DNA of 64,000 nt, from the NCBI GenBank assembly GCA_028284625.1, contig JANQRH010000005.1, forward strand, positions 1 through 64,000. Reading direction: 5' to 3'. How positions within the stretch are numbered: the first letter of the stretch is position 1; each line of letters starts with the position of its first letter. The notes beneath the pieces are model-generated. The model did not search any database and had not been told where the DNA came from. It saw nothing but the letters and a program-made list of their open reading frames with translations. Made by a program: the position numbers and the translations under genes. The DNA is from Afifellaceae bacterium (GTDB taxonomy: Bacteria; Pseudomonadota; Alphaproteobacteria; Rhizobiales; Afifellaceae). Shown here piece after piece: positions 43,634 to 52,574 of this stretch.

Positions 43634-45765
43634 TGCCCGAAGCTGCCACCTCAAGCGCCGCCACCTTAGAAGCTGTGCAACCCGCCACCGGCGAGACGCC
43701 GGTGCTGGAGTGCCGGAACCTGTGCATCTCGTATTTCACGCGGGCCGGCGAGATACCGGCGGTGGTCGATTTCAACATGAAGCTGATGCCCGGCGAGGCG
43801 CAGGGTATTGTCGGCGAGTCCGGCTGCGGCAAGTCCACCGTCGCCCTCGCGATCATGCAATATATGGGCAAGAACGGCCGCGTCGTCGGTGGCGAGATTC
43901 TGTTCGAAGGCCGCGACATGCGGACCATGAGCGAGGAAGAGCTTCGCCAGATCCGCGGCTCGAAGATCGCCATGGTCTATCAGGAGCCGATGGCGTCGCT
44001 CAATCCGGCCATGACTATCGGCGACCAGCTTGCCGAAGTGCCGATCTTCCATGAATCGGTCAGCAAAGACGAGGCGCTTTCGCGGGCGCGCAAGATGCTG
44101 GAGAGCGTGCGGCTGCCCGACCCGGACCGCATTCTGAGTTCCTATCCGCATCAGATTTCCGGCGGTCAGCAGCAGCGCGTGGTGATCGCCATGGCGCTCC
44201 TGTCCAACCCAAAACTTCTGCTTCTCGACGAGCCGACGACCGCGCTCGACGTGACGGTGGAAGCCGGCATCGTAGAGCTCATCAAGGACATCGCCGCGGA
44301 GTTCGGCACGTCCATGATCTACATCTCGCACAATCTAGGGCTGATCCTGGAGACCTGCGACCGCATCACGGTCATGTATTCCGGCGAGGCCGTTGAGGTC
44401 GGTTCCATCAAGGACGTCTTCGACGCCATGCGGCATCCCTATACGCGTGGCCTCTTCGCCTCCATCCCGGTGCCGGGCGCCGACAAGAACAGCCATCCGC
44501 TCGTCTCCATTCCCGGGCAGTTGCCGCTGCCGCACCAGCGGCCGCCGGGCTGCAATTTCGGGCCGCGCTGCGATTTCTTCGTCAAAGACCGCTGCGATGT
44601 CGGCGCGATCCCGATGACGGAGATCGGCAACGGCGACCACCATGCCTCGCGCTGCGTTCGCGTGGATGAGATCGATTGGGATTCGACCATCGGCGCCGGC
44701 GATGAATCGGAGCCGACCGTGCCCGGCGACGTCGTGCTCAAGGTCGACGGCATGACCAAGCACTACGAGATCGAGAAGGGCGCGCTCTTCTTCTCCGGCG
44801 AGAAGCACACGGTCAAAGCCAACGAGAAGCTGAACTTCGACGCCCGCGAGGCGGAGACCGTCGCCATTGTCGGCGAGTCCGGCTGCGGCAAGTCCACTTT
44901 CGCCAAGGTGCTGATGGGCCTTGAGACGGCTACCGAGGGCTCCGTTGCCATCGGCAATGTCGACCTTGCCGAGATGCCGGTGGACCAACGCGGACCGGAG
45001 ACCATCTCCAATCTTCAGATGGTCTTCCAAAACCCCTTCGACACGCTCAATCCGAGCCACACGGTTGGCGGCCAGATCGCCCGCGTCATCCGCAAGTTCG
45101 GTGCGGAGACCGATGAGAAGAAGGTGAAGGCCCGCGTGATGGAGCTGCTCGACATCGTCAAGCTGCCACGCGACTTCGCCAAGCGCCGTCCGCGCCAGCT
45201 CTCCGGCGGCCAGAAACAGCGCGTCGGCATCGCCCGCGCCTTTGCCGGCAACCCGTCCGTGGTGATTGCCGACGAGCCGGTCTCCGCGCTTGACGTGTCG
45301 GTGCAGGCCGCCGTCACCGAGCTTTTGATGGACATCCAGCGTGAAAACCGCACGACGCTTCTGTTCATCAGCCACGACCTCTCGGTCGTGCGTTACCTCG
45401 CCGACCGCATCGTGGTGATGTATCTCGGCCAGATCATGGAGCAGGGGACCACCGACGAGATCTTCTCGCCGCCCTACCACCCCTATACCGAAGCGCTGCT
45501 GTCGGCCGTGCCGATCGCCGACACGCATGTGAAGAAGCGCAAGGTGCTTCTGACCGGCGAGATTCCCTCGCCCTCCAACCCGCCGAAGGGCTGTCCGTTC
45601 TCCACGCGCTGCCCCTACATGATCGCCGGCACTTGCGACACGATCCCGCCGCCGATCGTGGAGTTCTCCCACGGGCACCGCATTGCCTGCCATTTGCCGC
45701 GTGACGAGTTGGCGGCGATGGAGCCGGTGATCCAGATCGAGAAGGAACCCGCCCACGTCGCGTGA
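43633..45765 (+). CDS. Fused two-domain ABC transporter ATPase (DppD-DppF type)
   Basis: 710 residues from ATG 43633. Two complete nucleotide-binding domains lie in tandem: Walker A GESGCGKST in both, signatures ISGGQQQR and LSGGQKQR, Walker B LLLLDEPTTALD and VVIADEPVSALD. Each ends with the Cys-containing oligopeptide C-terminal motif (GCNFGPRCDFF, GCPFSTRCPYM). In most peptide importers these domains are separate proteins; here one gene provides both. It powers the importer encoded by the three genes before it. Confidence 0.9.
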   Translation: MPEAATSSAATLEAVQPATGETPVLECRNLCISYFTRAGEIPAVVDFNMKLMPGEAQGIVGESGCGKSTVALAIMQYMGKNGRVVGGEILFEGRDMRTMSEEELRQIRGSKIAMVYQEPMASLNPAMTIGDQLAEVPIFHESVSKDEALSRARKMLESVRLPDPDRILSSYPHQISGGQQQRVVIAMALLSNPKLLLLDEPTTALDVTVEAGIVELIKDIAAEFGTSMIYISHNLGLILETCDRITVMYSGEAVEVGSIKDVFDAMRHPYTRGLFASIPVPGADKNSHPLVSIPGQLPLPHQRPPGCNFGPRCDFFVKDRCDVGAIPMTEIGNGDHHASRCVRVDEIDWDSTIGAGDESEPTVPGDVVLKVDGMTKHYEIEKGALFFSGEKHTVKANEKLNFDAREAETVAIVGESGCGKSTFAKVLMGLETATEGSVAIGNVDLAEMPVDQRGPETISNLQMVFQNPFDTLNPSHTVGGQIARVIRKFGAETDEKKVKARVMELLDIVKLPRDFAKRRPRQLSGGQKQRVGIARAFAGNPSVVIADEPVSALDVSVQAAVTELLMDIQRENRTTLLFISHDLSVVRYLADRIVVMYLGQIMEQGTTDEIFSPPYHPYTEALLSAVPIADTHVKKRKVLLTGEIPSPSNPPKGCPFSTRCPYMIAGTCDTIPPPIVEFSHGHRIACHLPRDELAAMEPVIQIEKEPAHVA

Positions 45766-45796
45766 GTGGAAGGGGCAAGGCGTTTCACTAAACAAA

Positions 45797-45877
45797 GTCG
45801 TCATTGCCGGGCTTGACCCGGCAATCCATTCCGCGAGGGTGCAAATGGATGCCCGGATCAAGTCCGGGCATGACGAC
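45797..45877. repeat. REP pair (palindromic element), orientation A
   Basis: Two hairpins face each other: TGCCGGGCTTGACCCGGCA and GCCCGGATCAAGTCCGGGC, framed by GTCGTCAT at the left and ATGACGAC at the right. The same pair occurs in reverse orientation at 63641-63728. It is a common rhizobial intergenic repeat type and lies between the ABC operon and the enolase-family gene, where it may also end transcription. Confidence 0.8.
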
Positions 45878-45899
45878 ATCACAGGCCAACCGTCTCGCC

Positions 45900-47012
45900 A
45901 TGACCAAAATCGCTGCCATCGACATCACGCGTCACCGTCTGCCGCTCGACCCACCGTTTTGCCCGAGCTGGGATTTTCGCCCGCGTGACCACCTCGACGT
46001 CACTCTCGTGCGGGTCAGGGACGAGGACGGGCATGAAGGGATCGGCTCCGGCGACACCATGACCGGTTTTGCCGGGCACGAGCACCTCTTCATCGGCCAT
46101 GACGCGGCCGACCTGGAGCGGCACAACCGCATCCTCGACAACATCCAGCTCCATTACGGGCGCTGCTGGCCGCTTGACCTGGCGCTCTGGGACCTCGCCG
46201 GCAAGCGAGCCGGCGAGCCGGTCTGGCGCTTGCTCGGCGGCCGCTCAGACCGTGTGCCCGCTTATGCGTCGTCCGGCACGCTGCGTGATCCCGGCGGCAT
46301 GGCTGAGGCGGCCGAGCGCTATCTGGAGCGCGGCTTCCGGGCCTTGAAACTGCGGTTTCACCGGGGCGACTGGCGCGACGATATCAAGGCGCTGGAGGCG
46401 GTGCGGGGTCGCGTCGGCGACAGATTGGAGCTGATGGTCGACTGTAATCAGGGCTGGCGCATGAGCCACGACGACGAGGAGCCGTGGTCGCTCGACGAAG
46501 CGCTAATTGTCGCGCGCGAGCTGGAGCGCCTCGACGCCTACTGGATGGAGGAGCCGCTCCACCGCGGCGACCGCAAGGGCATGACGGCGCTCCGCCAAGC
46601 CACGAGCGTGCGCATCGCCGGCGGCGAGTTCAACCGCGAACTATTTGAATATCGCGATCTCATCGAGGAGGGCTGCTTGGATGTGTTCCAGGCCGACGTG
46701 GCGCTGACCGGCGGCATCACCGGCCTGATCCCCTATGCGAAGAAAGCGGAAGAGGCGGGCCTGATCGTCACGCCGCACACCTGGTCGAACGGCCACGCCT
46801 ATGTCGCCAACGCGCACTACACCTGCGGGCTTACGAACGCGCCGTTTCTTGAGTTTCCGTTCGACCCGCCGGAATGGTCGCTTGAGCGCCGCGACTTCAT
46901 GATGACGGAGACAGAGGACGTGACGGACGACGGCATGATCGTGCTGTCGGAGAAGCCGGGCTTTGGCGTGGAGCTGGACGAGGAGAAGCTGAAGGCGACG
47001 CGGATCGGGTAG
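45900..47012 (+). CDS. Enolase-superfamily enzyme (mandelate racemase-like)
   Basis: 370 residues from ATG 45900. The N-terminal cap (IDITRHRLPLDPPF) is followed by a barrel with the Lys motif FRALKLRFH (K-x-R form), metal ligands Asp in LMVDCNQGW, Glu in YWMEEPL and Glu in IAGGEFNRE, then QADVALTGGI and the His of TPHTWS. This pattern suits MR-subgroup dehydratases and racemases of hydroxy- or amino acids. Related enzymes racemise proline betaine derivatives in marine alphaproteobacteria; the position beside an importer, MttB2 and a dehydrogenase makes that possible but unproven. Confidence 0.8.
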   Translation: MTKIAAIDITRHRLPLDPPFCPSWDFRPRDHLDVTLVRVRDEDGHEGIGSGDTMTGFAGHEHLFIGHDAADLERHNRILDNIQLHYGRCWPLDLALWDLAGKRAGEPVWRLLGGRSDRVPAYASSGTLRDPGGMAEAAERYLERGFRALKLRFHRGDWRDDIKALEAVRGRVGDRLELMVDCNQGWRMSHDDEEPWSLDEALIVARELERLDAYWMEEPLHRGDRKGMTALRQATSVRIAGGEFNRELFEYRDLIEEGCLDVFQADVALTGGITGLIPYAKKAEEAGLIVTPHTWSNGHAYVANAHYTCGLTNAPFLEFPFDPPEWSLERRDFMMTETEDVTDDGMIVLSEKPGFGVELDEEKLKATRIG

Positions 47013-47030
47013 GCGGCTGGCACTGCGCGC

Positions 47031-47187
47031 CACCTCCCCCTTGCGGGGAGGTCGAAAACCAAGGAGCAACGCGACGCCGGTTTTCGGGTGGGGGTCGCTG
47101 AGCAAGATGCCCTTCAACACCCCCACCCGGATTTTCGCTGCTCACTTGCGTTCGCCGAAAATCCGACCTCCCCGCAAGGGGGAGGTG
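47031..47187. repeat. MITE-like element with perfect 24-bp terminal inverted repeats
   Basis: The ends (47031-47054 and 47164-47187) are perfect inverted copies, each itself a hairpin around CCCCCTTGCGGGG. Inside lies a second nested pair (GTTTTCGGGTGGGGG against CCCCCACCCGGATTTTC). The 157-base unit has no reading frame. It separates the enolase-family gene from the convergent MarR-GNAT gene and could form one large cruciform. Confidence 0.8.
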
Positions 47188-47204
47188 TGAGCGCGCACAA
47201 GCGG

Positions 47205-48158
47205 CTACGATGCCTGTTTCAGATCAAGTTCCCACGTCTCGCCGACCAGGTCCTTGCCGAAGGAACGGTGCTCTTCGCTGTCGACGAGCGTGAACCCCGC
47301 CTCTTCATAAAGTCGCCGCGCGGCAAGCAGGTTCGCCTGCGTCCACAAGGTGAGTTTTGCGTAACCCTTGGCCTTGGCAAAGGCGACGCATTCCGCCACC
47401 AGCCGCCGCCCGATACCGAGGCCGCGCGCACTCGGCTCCACATAGAGGAGCCGCAGCTTCGCCACGCGCTTGGATTTCCGCATGGCGAACACCGACCCAA
47501 CTACGACGCCGTTTCGCTCCGCGATCCAGCCGCGCTCCCATTGTGGATCGAAGGTCTTGGCGAACTCGGCGAGAATCTCTGAGACAAGCGCCTCGAAGGA
47601 AGCATCAAAGCCATATTCCTCCGCATAAAGCACGCCTTGGCGATGCGCGATCCAGCCGTAATCGCCGATGCGCGGTGCGCGCAGAACGTAGCCCGGCTTG
47701 GCCGGCTGCTCCCGCGCGAGCACGTGCTCGATCGTGCCCAGCGCGCTCATCAACGCGGAGCGGTCGCGCGCCGAAAGCCCAGCGAGTTTGCCGCGCGCGT
47801 CTTCGCTGGAGTCCCTGTCGAGCTGCGCATAGGCGTTCCGGCCGTCGGCGGTGAGCCGGATGTGTGCCTTGCGTAGGTCGTCCGCAGCGGAATGGCGTTC
47901 AACAAGGCCGCGTGTCTCGAAGCGCTTCAGGATGCGGGAGAGATACCCGGCATCGAGGCCGAGATCGCGTTTCAGGTCGGACGCGGTCGGCCCATCACGG
48001 TGCGCCAGTTCGTAAAGCACACGCGCCTCAGTGAGCGAGAAGGGACTGGCAAGGAGTGCATTACCAAGGAGCCCGGCCTCCACCGTGTAGAAACGGTTGA
48101 AGCGGCGTAGCTGTGCGATATCGGCAGCGAGTTGTCCGGCCACGGACCGGTCCTCCAT
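47205..48158 (-). CDS. MarR regulator-GNAT acetyltransferase fusion
   Basis: 317 residues. Residues ~1-150 are a MarR winged helix (FSLTEARVLYELAHRDGPTASDLKRDLGLDAGYLSRILKRFETRGLV). Residues ~160-317 are a GNAT domain with the acetyl-CoA motif RLLYVEPSARGLGIGRRLVAECVAFA. Fusions of this kind are known in alphaproteobacteria; the acetylated substrate is not. A perfect palindrome 26 bases upstream is the likely self-operator. ATG 48158. Confidence 0.88.
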   Translation of the reverse strand: MEDRSVAGQLAADIAQLRRFNRFYTVEAGLLGNALLASPFSLTEARVLYELAHRDGPTASDLKRDLGLDAGYLSRILKRFETRGLVERHSAADDLRKAHIRLTADGRNAYAQLDRDSSEDARGKLAGLSARDRSALMSALGTIEHVLAREQPAKPGYVLRAPRIGDYGWIAHRQGVLYAEEYGFDASFEALVSEILAEFAKTFDPQWERGWIAERNGVVVGSVFAMRKSKRVAKLRLLYVEPSARGLGIGRRLVAECVAFAKAKGYAKLTLWTQANLLAARRLYEEAGFTLVDSEEHRSFGKDLVGETWELDLKQAS

Positions 48159-48183
48159 GATATACTCGATGTGAGCATGTGCA

Positions 48184-48208
48184 AATTAGTTGACGGAGTC
48201 AACTAATT
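48184..48208. promoter_or_regulatory. MarR-type operator palindrome
   Basis: AATTAGTTGAC-GGA-GTCAACTAATT: perfect 11-base arms with a 3-base centre, just upstream of the MarR-GNAT gene. On the minus strand it contains TTGACT, a possible -35 box, so binding would block transcription. MarR proteins commonly bind TTG-AC type palindromes of this length. Confidence 0.75.
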
Positions 48209-48260
48209 GATTGGCGCATCTCTGCCTATGCGGCGAAGCGAAATCCGCAGAGGCAAACGA

Positions 48261-48968
48261 CTATTTCCGAAGACTCAGCCGCTGCTCGTGCTCGATCTCA
48301 CGGACGAGCTTCATGACGATGGCATCCGCGAAGTCCACGTAATCGTCGGCCGTCATGACAAACGCCCCGCGCCCCGACATGACGTTGTCGCGATACCAGC
48401 TCTCGAGGTCCGGGTCCTCGTTGAGGATGGCGAGCCCGTTGACGGTGACGCCGCGCGCCCGCGCCATCGCGTTCGCCAGTGGGATCAGCACGGCCGTTTC
48501 GCGCGGCGGTGTTTCGCGCCCGTCGCCCGACACGTCGACGACCTGCCGCGGGGCGGTGAGGCCGTTCCGCTCCAGCTTGCGGATCGCCGCAGCGATACCC
48601 GCGCCGATACCGGTTCCCCCGATTGCGCCCCGGCCGAGCCCACCCATGAACGCGGCGAAGCGCTCGCTGTCACCCGGCGTCGCCAGCACGAACCACTCGC
48701 TCTCCCATTTCGGCACCGTCGCATCCGCCCACACGACCACCGCAACGCCGATGCGTGCGTTCGGGCCGGAGGCAATGGCCGCCTTGACGCGATCGTCGCG
48801 GAAGGCGGTGGCGTAGCCCTCCATCTGCAGCGCCCATTCCACGCTGTCGACGGAGCCGGAGGCATCGATCGCCAGAACCAGTTCAAGGTCGACGGCTTGG
48901 TCTTCCGCCGAGGCGCCTGCAGCCCCAATCAAGCCCGCAGCAAGAAGCGCGATGATGCGAAGGATCAT
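48261..48968 (-). CDS. DUF1194 secreted von Willebrand A-like protein
   Basis: 235 residues from ATG 48968, with a signal peptide (MILRIIALLAAGLIGAAGASA). The MIDAS metal site is seen as LAIDASGSVD, with GGTGIG (threonine) and VVDVSGDG as the other loops. DUF1194 proteins are common in alphaproteobacteria; their function is unknown. They probably bind a ligand or matrix protein outside the cytoplasm. Confidence 0.82.
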   Translation of the reverse strand: MILRIIALLAAGLIGAAGASAEDQAVDLELVLAIDASGSVDSVEWALQMEGYATAFRDDRVKAAIASGPNARIGVAVVVWADATVPKWESEWFVLATPGDSERFAAFMGGLGRGAIGGTGIGAGIAAAIRKLERNGLTAPRQVVDVSGDGRETPPRETAVLIPLANAMARARGVTVNGLAILNEDPDLESWYRDNVMSGRGAFVMTADDYVDFADAIVMKLVREIEHEQRLSLRK

Positions 48969-49042
48969 GCGCTTGAGTGTAGCCGGCCACGGCGGCGCGC
49001 TGAACACACGGCCGCGCGAGGTGGCGACGCGCGTGGGGCGGC

Positions 49043-49615
49043 TCAGTTCTTCGGTTTGATGGACCCCGTGACGAAGTCCGGCAGATAATCCGGCAGCTTG
49101 TCGGTCGCGCCTTTGCGGGCAAAGCCCATCGCGACCACCGGAAGCTCGCGGTCATTCGGAACGTCACGATAGAACATCATGACCTTCATCTGATCGGCGT
49201 TGACCGTCTCGGCGACCAGCCGTCCCTGCAGCGCGCCACGCATCAGCTTCAACGATATCGCTTCGCCATCACGGGCGCCGACAATGTCGGCGCCTTGTCC
49301 CTCGGCGCCATCCATGAACGCACCGTAATATTGCCGGGTCTCCGCATTGTAACGGAGCTGTGCCGTGACCGGCGCCGACAGAAGCCCGCTCCAGCAGCGT
49401 CCGCGCATATCGAAACGCATCTGCGAGGCGCTCGGCTTGCCGTTGAGCTCGCAATGGAACTCCTGGCCGTATTGCGGGCCGAACAGGAGCTGCCCGGTAC
49501 CGATCCAATCGCCCGAAAAACGCGCAATCAGCTCTTCGGCATGAACGACGGGCACGGTCGAAACGAAAGCAAGCGCGACGAAAAACGCCACGGCGACACG
49601 ACGAAGGCGCACCAT
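49043..49615 (-). CDS. Secreted hypothetical protein
   Basis: 190 residues from ATG 49615; a TTG 12 bases upstream is the alternative. Signal peptide VAVAFFVALAFVSTVPVVHA, then a predicted beta-rich domain (FSGDWIGTGQLLFGP, FDMRGRCWSGLL, YYGAFMDGAEGQGAD). Two Cys (HCEL and RCWS) could pair in the periplasm. The pattern is that of a lipocalin-like small barrel, but I do not recognise the family. Confidence 0.65.
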   Translation of the reverse strand: MVRLRRVAVAFFVALAFVSTVPVVHAEELIARFSGDWIGTGQLLFGPQYGQEFHCELNGKPSASQMRFDMRGRCWSGLLSAPVTAQLRYNAETRQYYGAFMDGAEGQGADIVGARDGEAISLKLMRGALQGRLVAETVNADQMKVMMFYRDVPNDRELPVVAMGFARKGATDKLPDYLPDFVTGSIKPKN

Positions 49616-49676
49616 GCGGAACTCCAACTGGACAACGCCCCGACCTTAAAGAGACAGGCTGAAGGGAATATTAAGA

Positions 49677-50750
49677 CTAACGCCTGGTGAAAGTGCCGGC
49701 CGCGCGGTCGGCTGCGGCGTCGGATTCGCCGAGCGACACGAGGTTGCCGGCAAGGTCTTTCAGCCGCGGACGCTCTTCGGACAGGAATGGCAGCGGCCGG
49801 CAGACATCCATGGCCGAGAGCCCGATGCGCGCCGTCATCAGACCGTTGACGACGCCCTCGCCAAGCTTGGTGGAAAGCCGCCCGGCAATCCCATGCCCGA
49901 CGAATTGCTGAACGATCGTGTCACCCAGTGCAATGGATCCGGTCACCGCAAGGTGACCGAGCACGGCTCTTGTCAGGCGCAGGAGCCCCAGCGCGCCCGG
50001 CCGGCCGCCATAAAGCGCTGCAAGACGGCGCACGAGCCGTATCGTTTCCCAAAGCACGAACGCCATGTCGAAGAAGGCGCGCGGACTGACCGCGGTGACG
50101 ACAGACACGCGTCGCGCCGCACCTGAGATCAGCGACTTGGCGCGGCGATCGAGCGGCGCGATCAAGTCGCGCTCCGTCAGCTGCAGCAAGTCGCGCCCGT
50201 CCATGATCTCACCGAGATGCGCGCGCACGAGGCGTCGCGCCTTCGCCGTATCGGGTCGGTCGCGATAGAAGCCGAGCAGCGCGCGCGCCGCGCGTTCCGC
50301 ATCGTCGCGATTGTTCCGTTCCACCGCGTCTTCGCTGTCGAGCCGCAGGCGGGCAAGCCGCTTCAGACGGAAGAGCCCCGCGATTTCACGGCCGATAAGC
50401 GCCACGAGCGCCAGCGCAAAGAGCGCGACGAGTGCAGCGCCAAGCCAGCCGAGCCAATCGGCGCGAGCGAACAGATCACGCAGCAACGCGTCGAATGCGA
50501 CGCCGATCGCCAGTGTCACGATGGCCCCGCCGGCGGATAAGGCAAGCGCGCCCCAACGGATGCCGCGGCGCGGCGGATGGGCAATCGTCTCCACCGCCTG
50601 ATGCGCATCAGTCTCGTCGGGCTCCAGCGCCTCAAGCGGATCGTTGTCGAACGCATCGGCCTCCGGCGTCTGCACGGCCGGGTCGTCCAATCGAAACGCG
50701 CCGGGGCGGCGCGCCCATCTGTCGGTGTCGCTCGGTCGCGCGCCGCTCAT
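49677..50750 (-). CDS. DUF697/TIGR01620 inner-membrane protein (YcjF-like)
   Basis: 357 residues. Two membrane helices at about 75-125 (GALALSAGGAIVTLAIGVAF; LGAALVALFALALVALI) and a C-terminal DUF697 domain (ALYGGRPGALGLLRLTRAVLGHLAVTGSIALGDTIVQQFVGHGIAGRLSTKLGEG in family-typical order). Its ATG overlaps the stop of the ycjX-like gene (ATGA), the usual ycjX-ycjF order. Function unclear; the pair is stress-induced in enterobacteria. Confidence 0.85.
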   Translation of the reverse strand: MSGARPSDTDRWARRPGAFRLDDPAVQTPEADAFDNDPLEALEPDETDAHQAVETIAHPPRRGIRWGALALSAGGAIVTLAIGVAFDALLRDLFARADWLGWLGAALVALFALALVALIGREIAGLFRLKRLARLRLDSEDAVERNNRDDAERAARALLGFYRDRPDTAKARRLVRAHLGEIMDGRDLLQLTERDLIAPLDRRAKSLISGAARRVSVVTAVSPRAFFDMAFVLWETIRLVRRLAALYGGRPGALGLLRLTRAVLGHLAVTGSIALGDTIVQQFVGHGIAGRLSTKLGEGVVNGLMTARIGLSAMDVCRPLPFLSEERPRLKDLAGNLVSLGESDAAADRAAGTFTRR

Positions 50751-52228
50751 GTCAGCTTGTCCCCGATGAGATATTCCAGCGTCTGGTCGAGCCGGATATG
50801 GGGGAGGGAGAGCGTGATCCCTTCCGCCGTGCGCTCAAGCCTTGGCGGGCGGAAGCGCAGGAAGCGCAAAGCCAATGCCTCCTCTTGCAATGCCTTCTCC
50901 GTAGCGGCGTTCGCGTTGTTGAAGATCGACTCCGGATCGTCGGGTAAGTATCCGGGAAACAAGGCGATTTCCGTTTCGCCGTCATAGATGTCACCGCCCA
51001 CTTTCTCGCCCGCCATGGGCACGCCGGTGATTGCCGGAAGCTGATGCCCGCCGCGCCGGACTTCCACCTCGCGCGTTGCCCTGACGGCCGCCAGCGGCAC
51101 GATCCGCACCTCTGCACCGGAGAAGGACGCACGCTCCGACGCGCGACGCGTCAGCCGCTCCAGGAGCCGCGCCAGATTGTCGTGGTCGCTGTGATGGACG
51201 TGGTCGGCCTTGGTGGCGGCAAATGCGATCCGATCGATGCGCCGCATCAGGATGGATGAGAGCCAGCTCGCACGGCCCGGGCGAAACGCGGCAAGCACAT
51301 CGGCAAGCGCCGCCTCCAGATCACGAAGCGCGGCCGGTCCGGCATTCAATGCGGCAAGCATGTCGACCAGCACGATCTGCCGATCGAGCCGCGCGAAGTG
51401 ATCGCGGAAGAACGGCTTCACGACGTGCGTCTTATAGGCCTCGTAGCGGCGCTCCATCATCGCGGCGAGCGTTTCGCTGCCCGCATTGTGGTCAGCGGCA
51501 ATGTCGAGCGGCGCAAAGGTGAGGGCGGGCGACCCTTCCAGATCACCCGGCATCAGGAAGCGGCCCGGCGGCAGCATGGAAAGCGCATGCTCATCGGCGC
51601 GCGCGGCGCGAAGATATTGCGTGAAAGCCTCGGCGAGCCGTCGCGCCGTCGGCTCGTCTTCCGCCCCGCCGGCATCGACGCCGACCAGCGCCTCGTGCCA
51701 CTTGGCGGCAACGCCGACGCGATGCGTCTCGCGCGATAGCGCCATCGCCTCCGCCGACCATGCCGCATAGGTCTTGTTGAGGAGCGACAGATCAAGCAGC
51801 CACTCGCCGGGATAATCGACAATGTCGAGGTTGAGCTTGCCGCGGCCGAGAGCGCGTTTCACCGCGCGCGCGGACTCGTACTCGATGACGACCCGCAGCT
51901 CCGAGATACGGCGCGTTGAATCCGGCCACACGCGTCGCTCAACGAGATCGCGCACATGCGCCTCGTAGTCGAAGCGCGGCACGTCATCGTCGGGCTGTGG
52001 CTTGAGCCGCGCATCAGCGAGCCGCCCGCCGGAATACGCGTCAAACAGCGGCAGCCGTCCGCCATGCAGGAGGTTGTGGATGAGAGCGGTGATGAACACC
52101 GTCTTGCCGGCGCGCGACAGGCCGGTCACGCCGAGGCGCACGGTCGGGGTGCCGCCGCCGGCGAGCGTGCTGAGCACGTTGTCGACCGCAATTCTGGCCT
52201 CGTCCGCTAAATTGGTGATGGTCGACAA
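50747..52228 (-). CDS. YcjX-family P-loop GTPase-like protein (DUF463)
   Basis: 493 residues. Walker A GLSRAGKT at residues 35-42; LDIVDYPGEWLLDL forms switch/Walker B and AATKADHVHHSDHDNL the base-binding region. The start is TTG 52228 with strong RBS AGGAGAG; no ATG is available before the conserved part. YcjX binds GTP in a stress-related membrane process. Followed by the ycjF-like gene. Confidence 0.88.
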   Translation of the reverse strand: MSTITNLADEARIAVDNVLSTLAGGGTPTVRLGVTGLSRAGKTVFITALIHNLLHGGRLPLFDAYSGGRLADARLKPQPDDDVPRFDYEAHVRDLVERRVWPDSTRRISELRVVIEYESARAVKRALGRGKLNLDIVDYPGEWLLDLSLLNKTYAAWSAEAMALSRETHRVGVAAKWHEALVGVDAGGAEDEPTARRLAEAFTQYLRAARADEHALSMLPPGRFLMPGDLEGSPALTFAPLDIAADHNAGSETLAAMMERRYEAYKTHVVKPFFRDHFARLDRQIVLVDMLAALNAGPAALRDLEAALADVLAAFRPGRASWLSSILMRRIDRIAFAATKADHVHHSDHDNLARLLERLTRRASERASFSGAEVRIVPLAAVRATREVEVRRGGHQLPAITGVPMAGEKVGGDIYDGETEIALFPGYLPDDPESIFNNANAATEKALQEEALALRFLRFRPPRLERTAEGITLSLPHIRLDQTLEYLIGDKLT

Positions 52229-52358
52229 TCAGGCTCTCCTGCCGGCAAAATATGGGAAACGGGGGGACGAGTTCAAAGGCGCCGCGTGGCTTCCCGTGAA
52301 TTGTGGAAGGCGGTAGTCTGTCAGCGATGGTTGTCCTGAGCCGCTCGGAGTGACGGAT

Positions 52359-52574
52359 ATGCAGGTGACGTCCACCATCACCTGCCCGCATTGCGGGCAC
52401 GCGACGGCCGAGGCGATGCCGGTGAACGCCTGCCAGGTTTTCTATGACTGCACGGCATGCGGCGCCACGCTGCGGCCCAATTCCGGCGATTGCTGCGTGT
52501 TCTGCTCCTACGGCGATGTGCCGTGCCCGCCTATTCAAGAGTCAGGCGCGGCGTGCTGTGTCACGGCAGAATGA
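52359..52574 (+). CDS. Small Cys-rich GDCCVFCSYG-type protein
   Basis: 71 residues from ATG 52359 (RBS GGAG; GTG 52350 possible). Cysteines occur as CPHCGH, CQVFYDCTACG and GDCCVFCSYGDVPCPPIQ, plus a terminal ACC, eleven in 71 residues. The core is a recurrent small-protein family seen in proteobacteria, often near metal or mercury genes, and is probably metal-binding. The role is unknown. Its 3' end overlaps the convergent sixA-like gene by 14 bases. Confidence 0.75.
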   Translation: MQVTSTITCPHCGHATAEAMPVNACQVFYDCTACGATLRPNSGDCCVFCSYGDVPCPPIQESGAACCVTAE

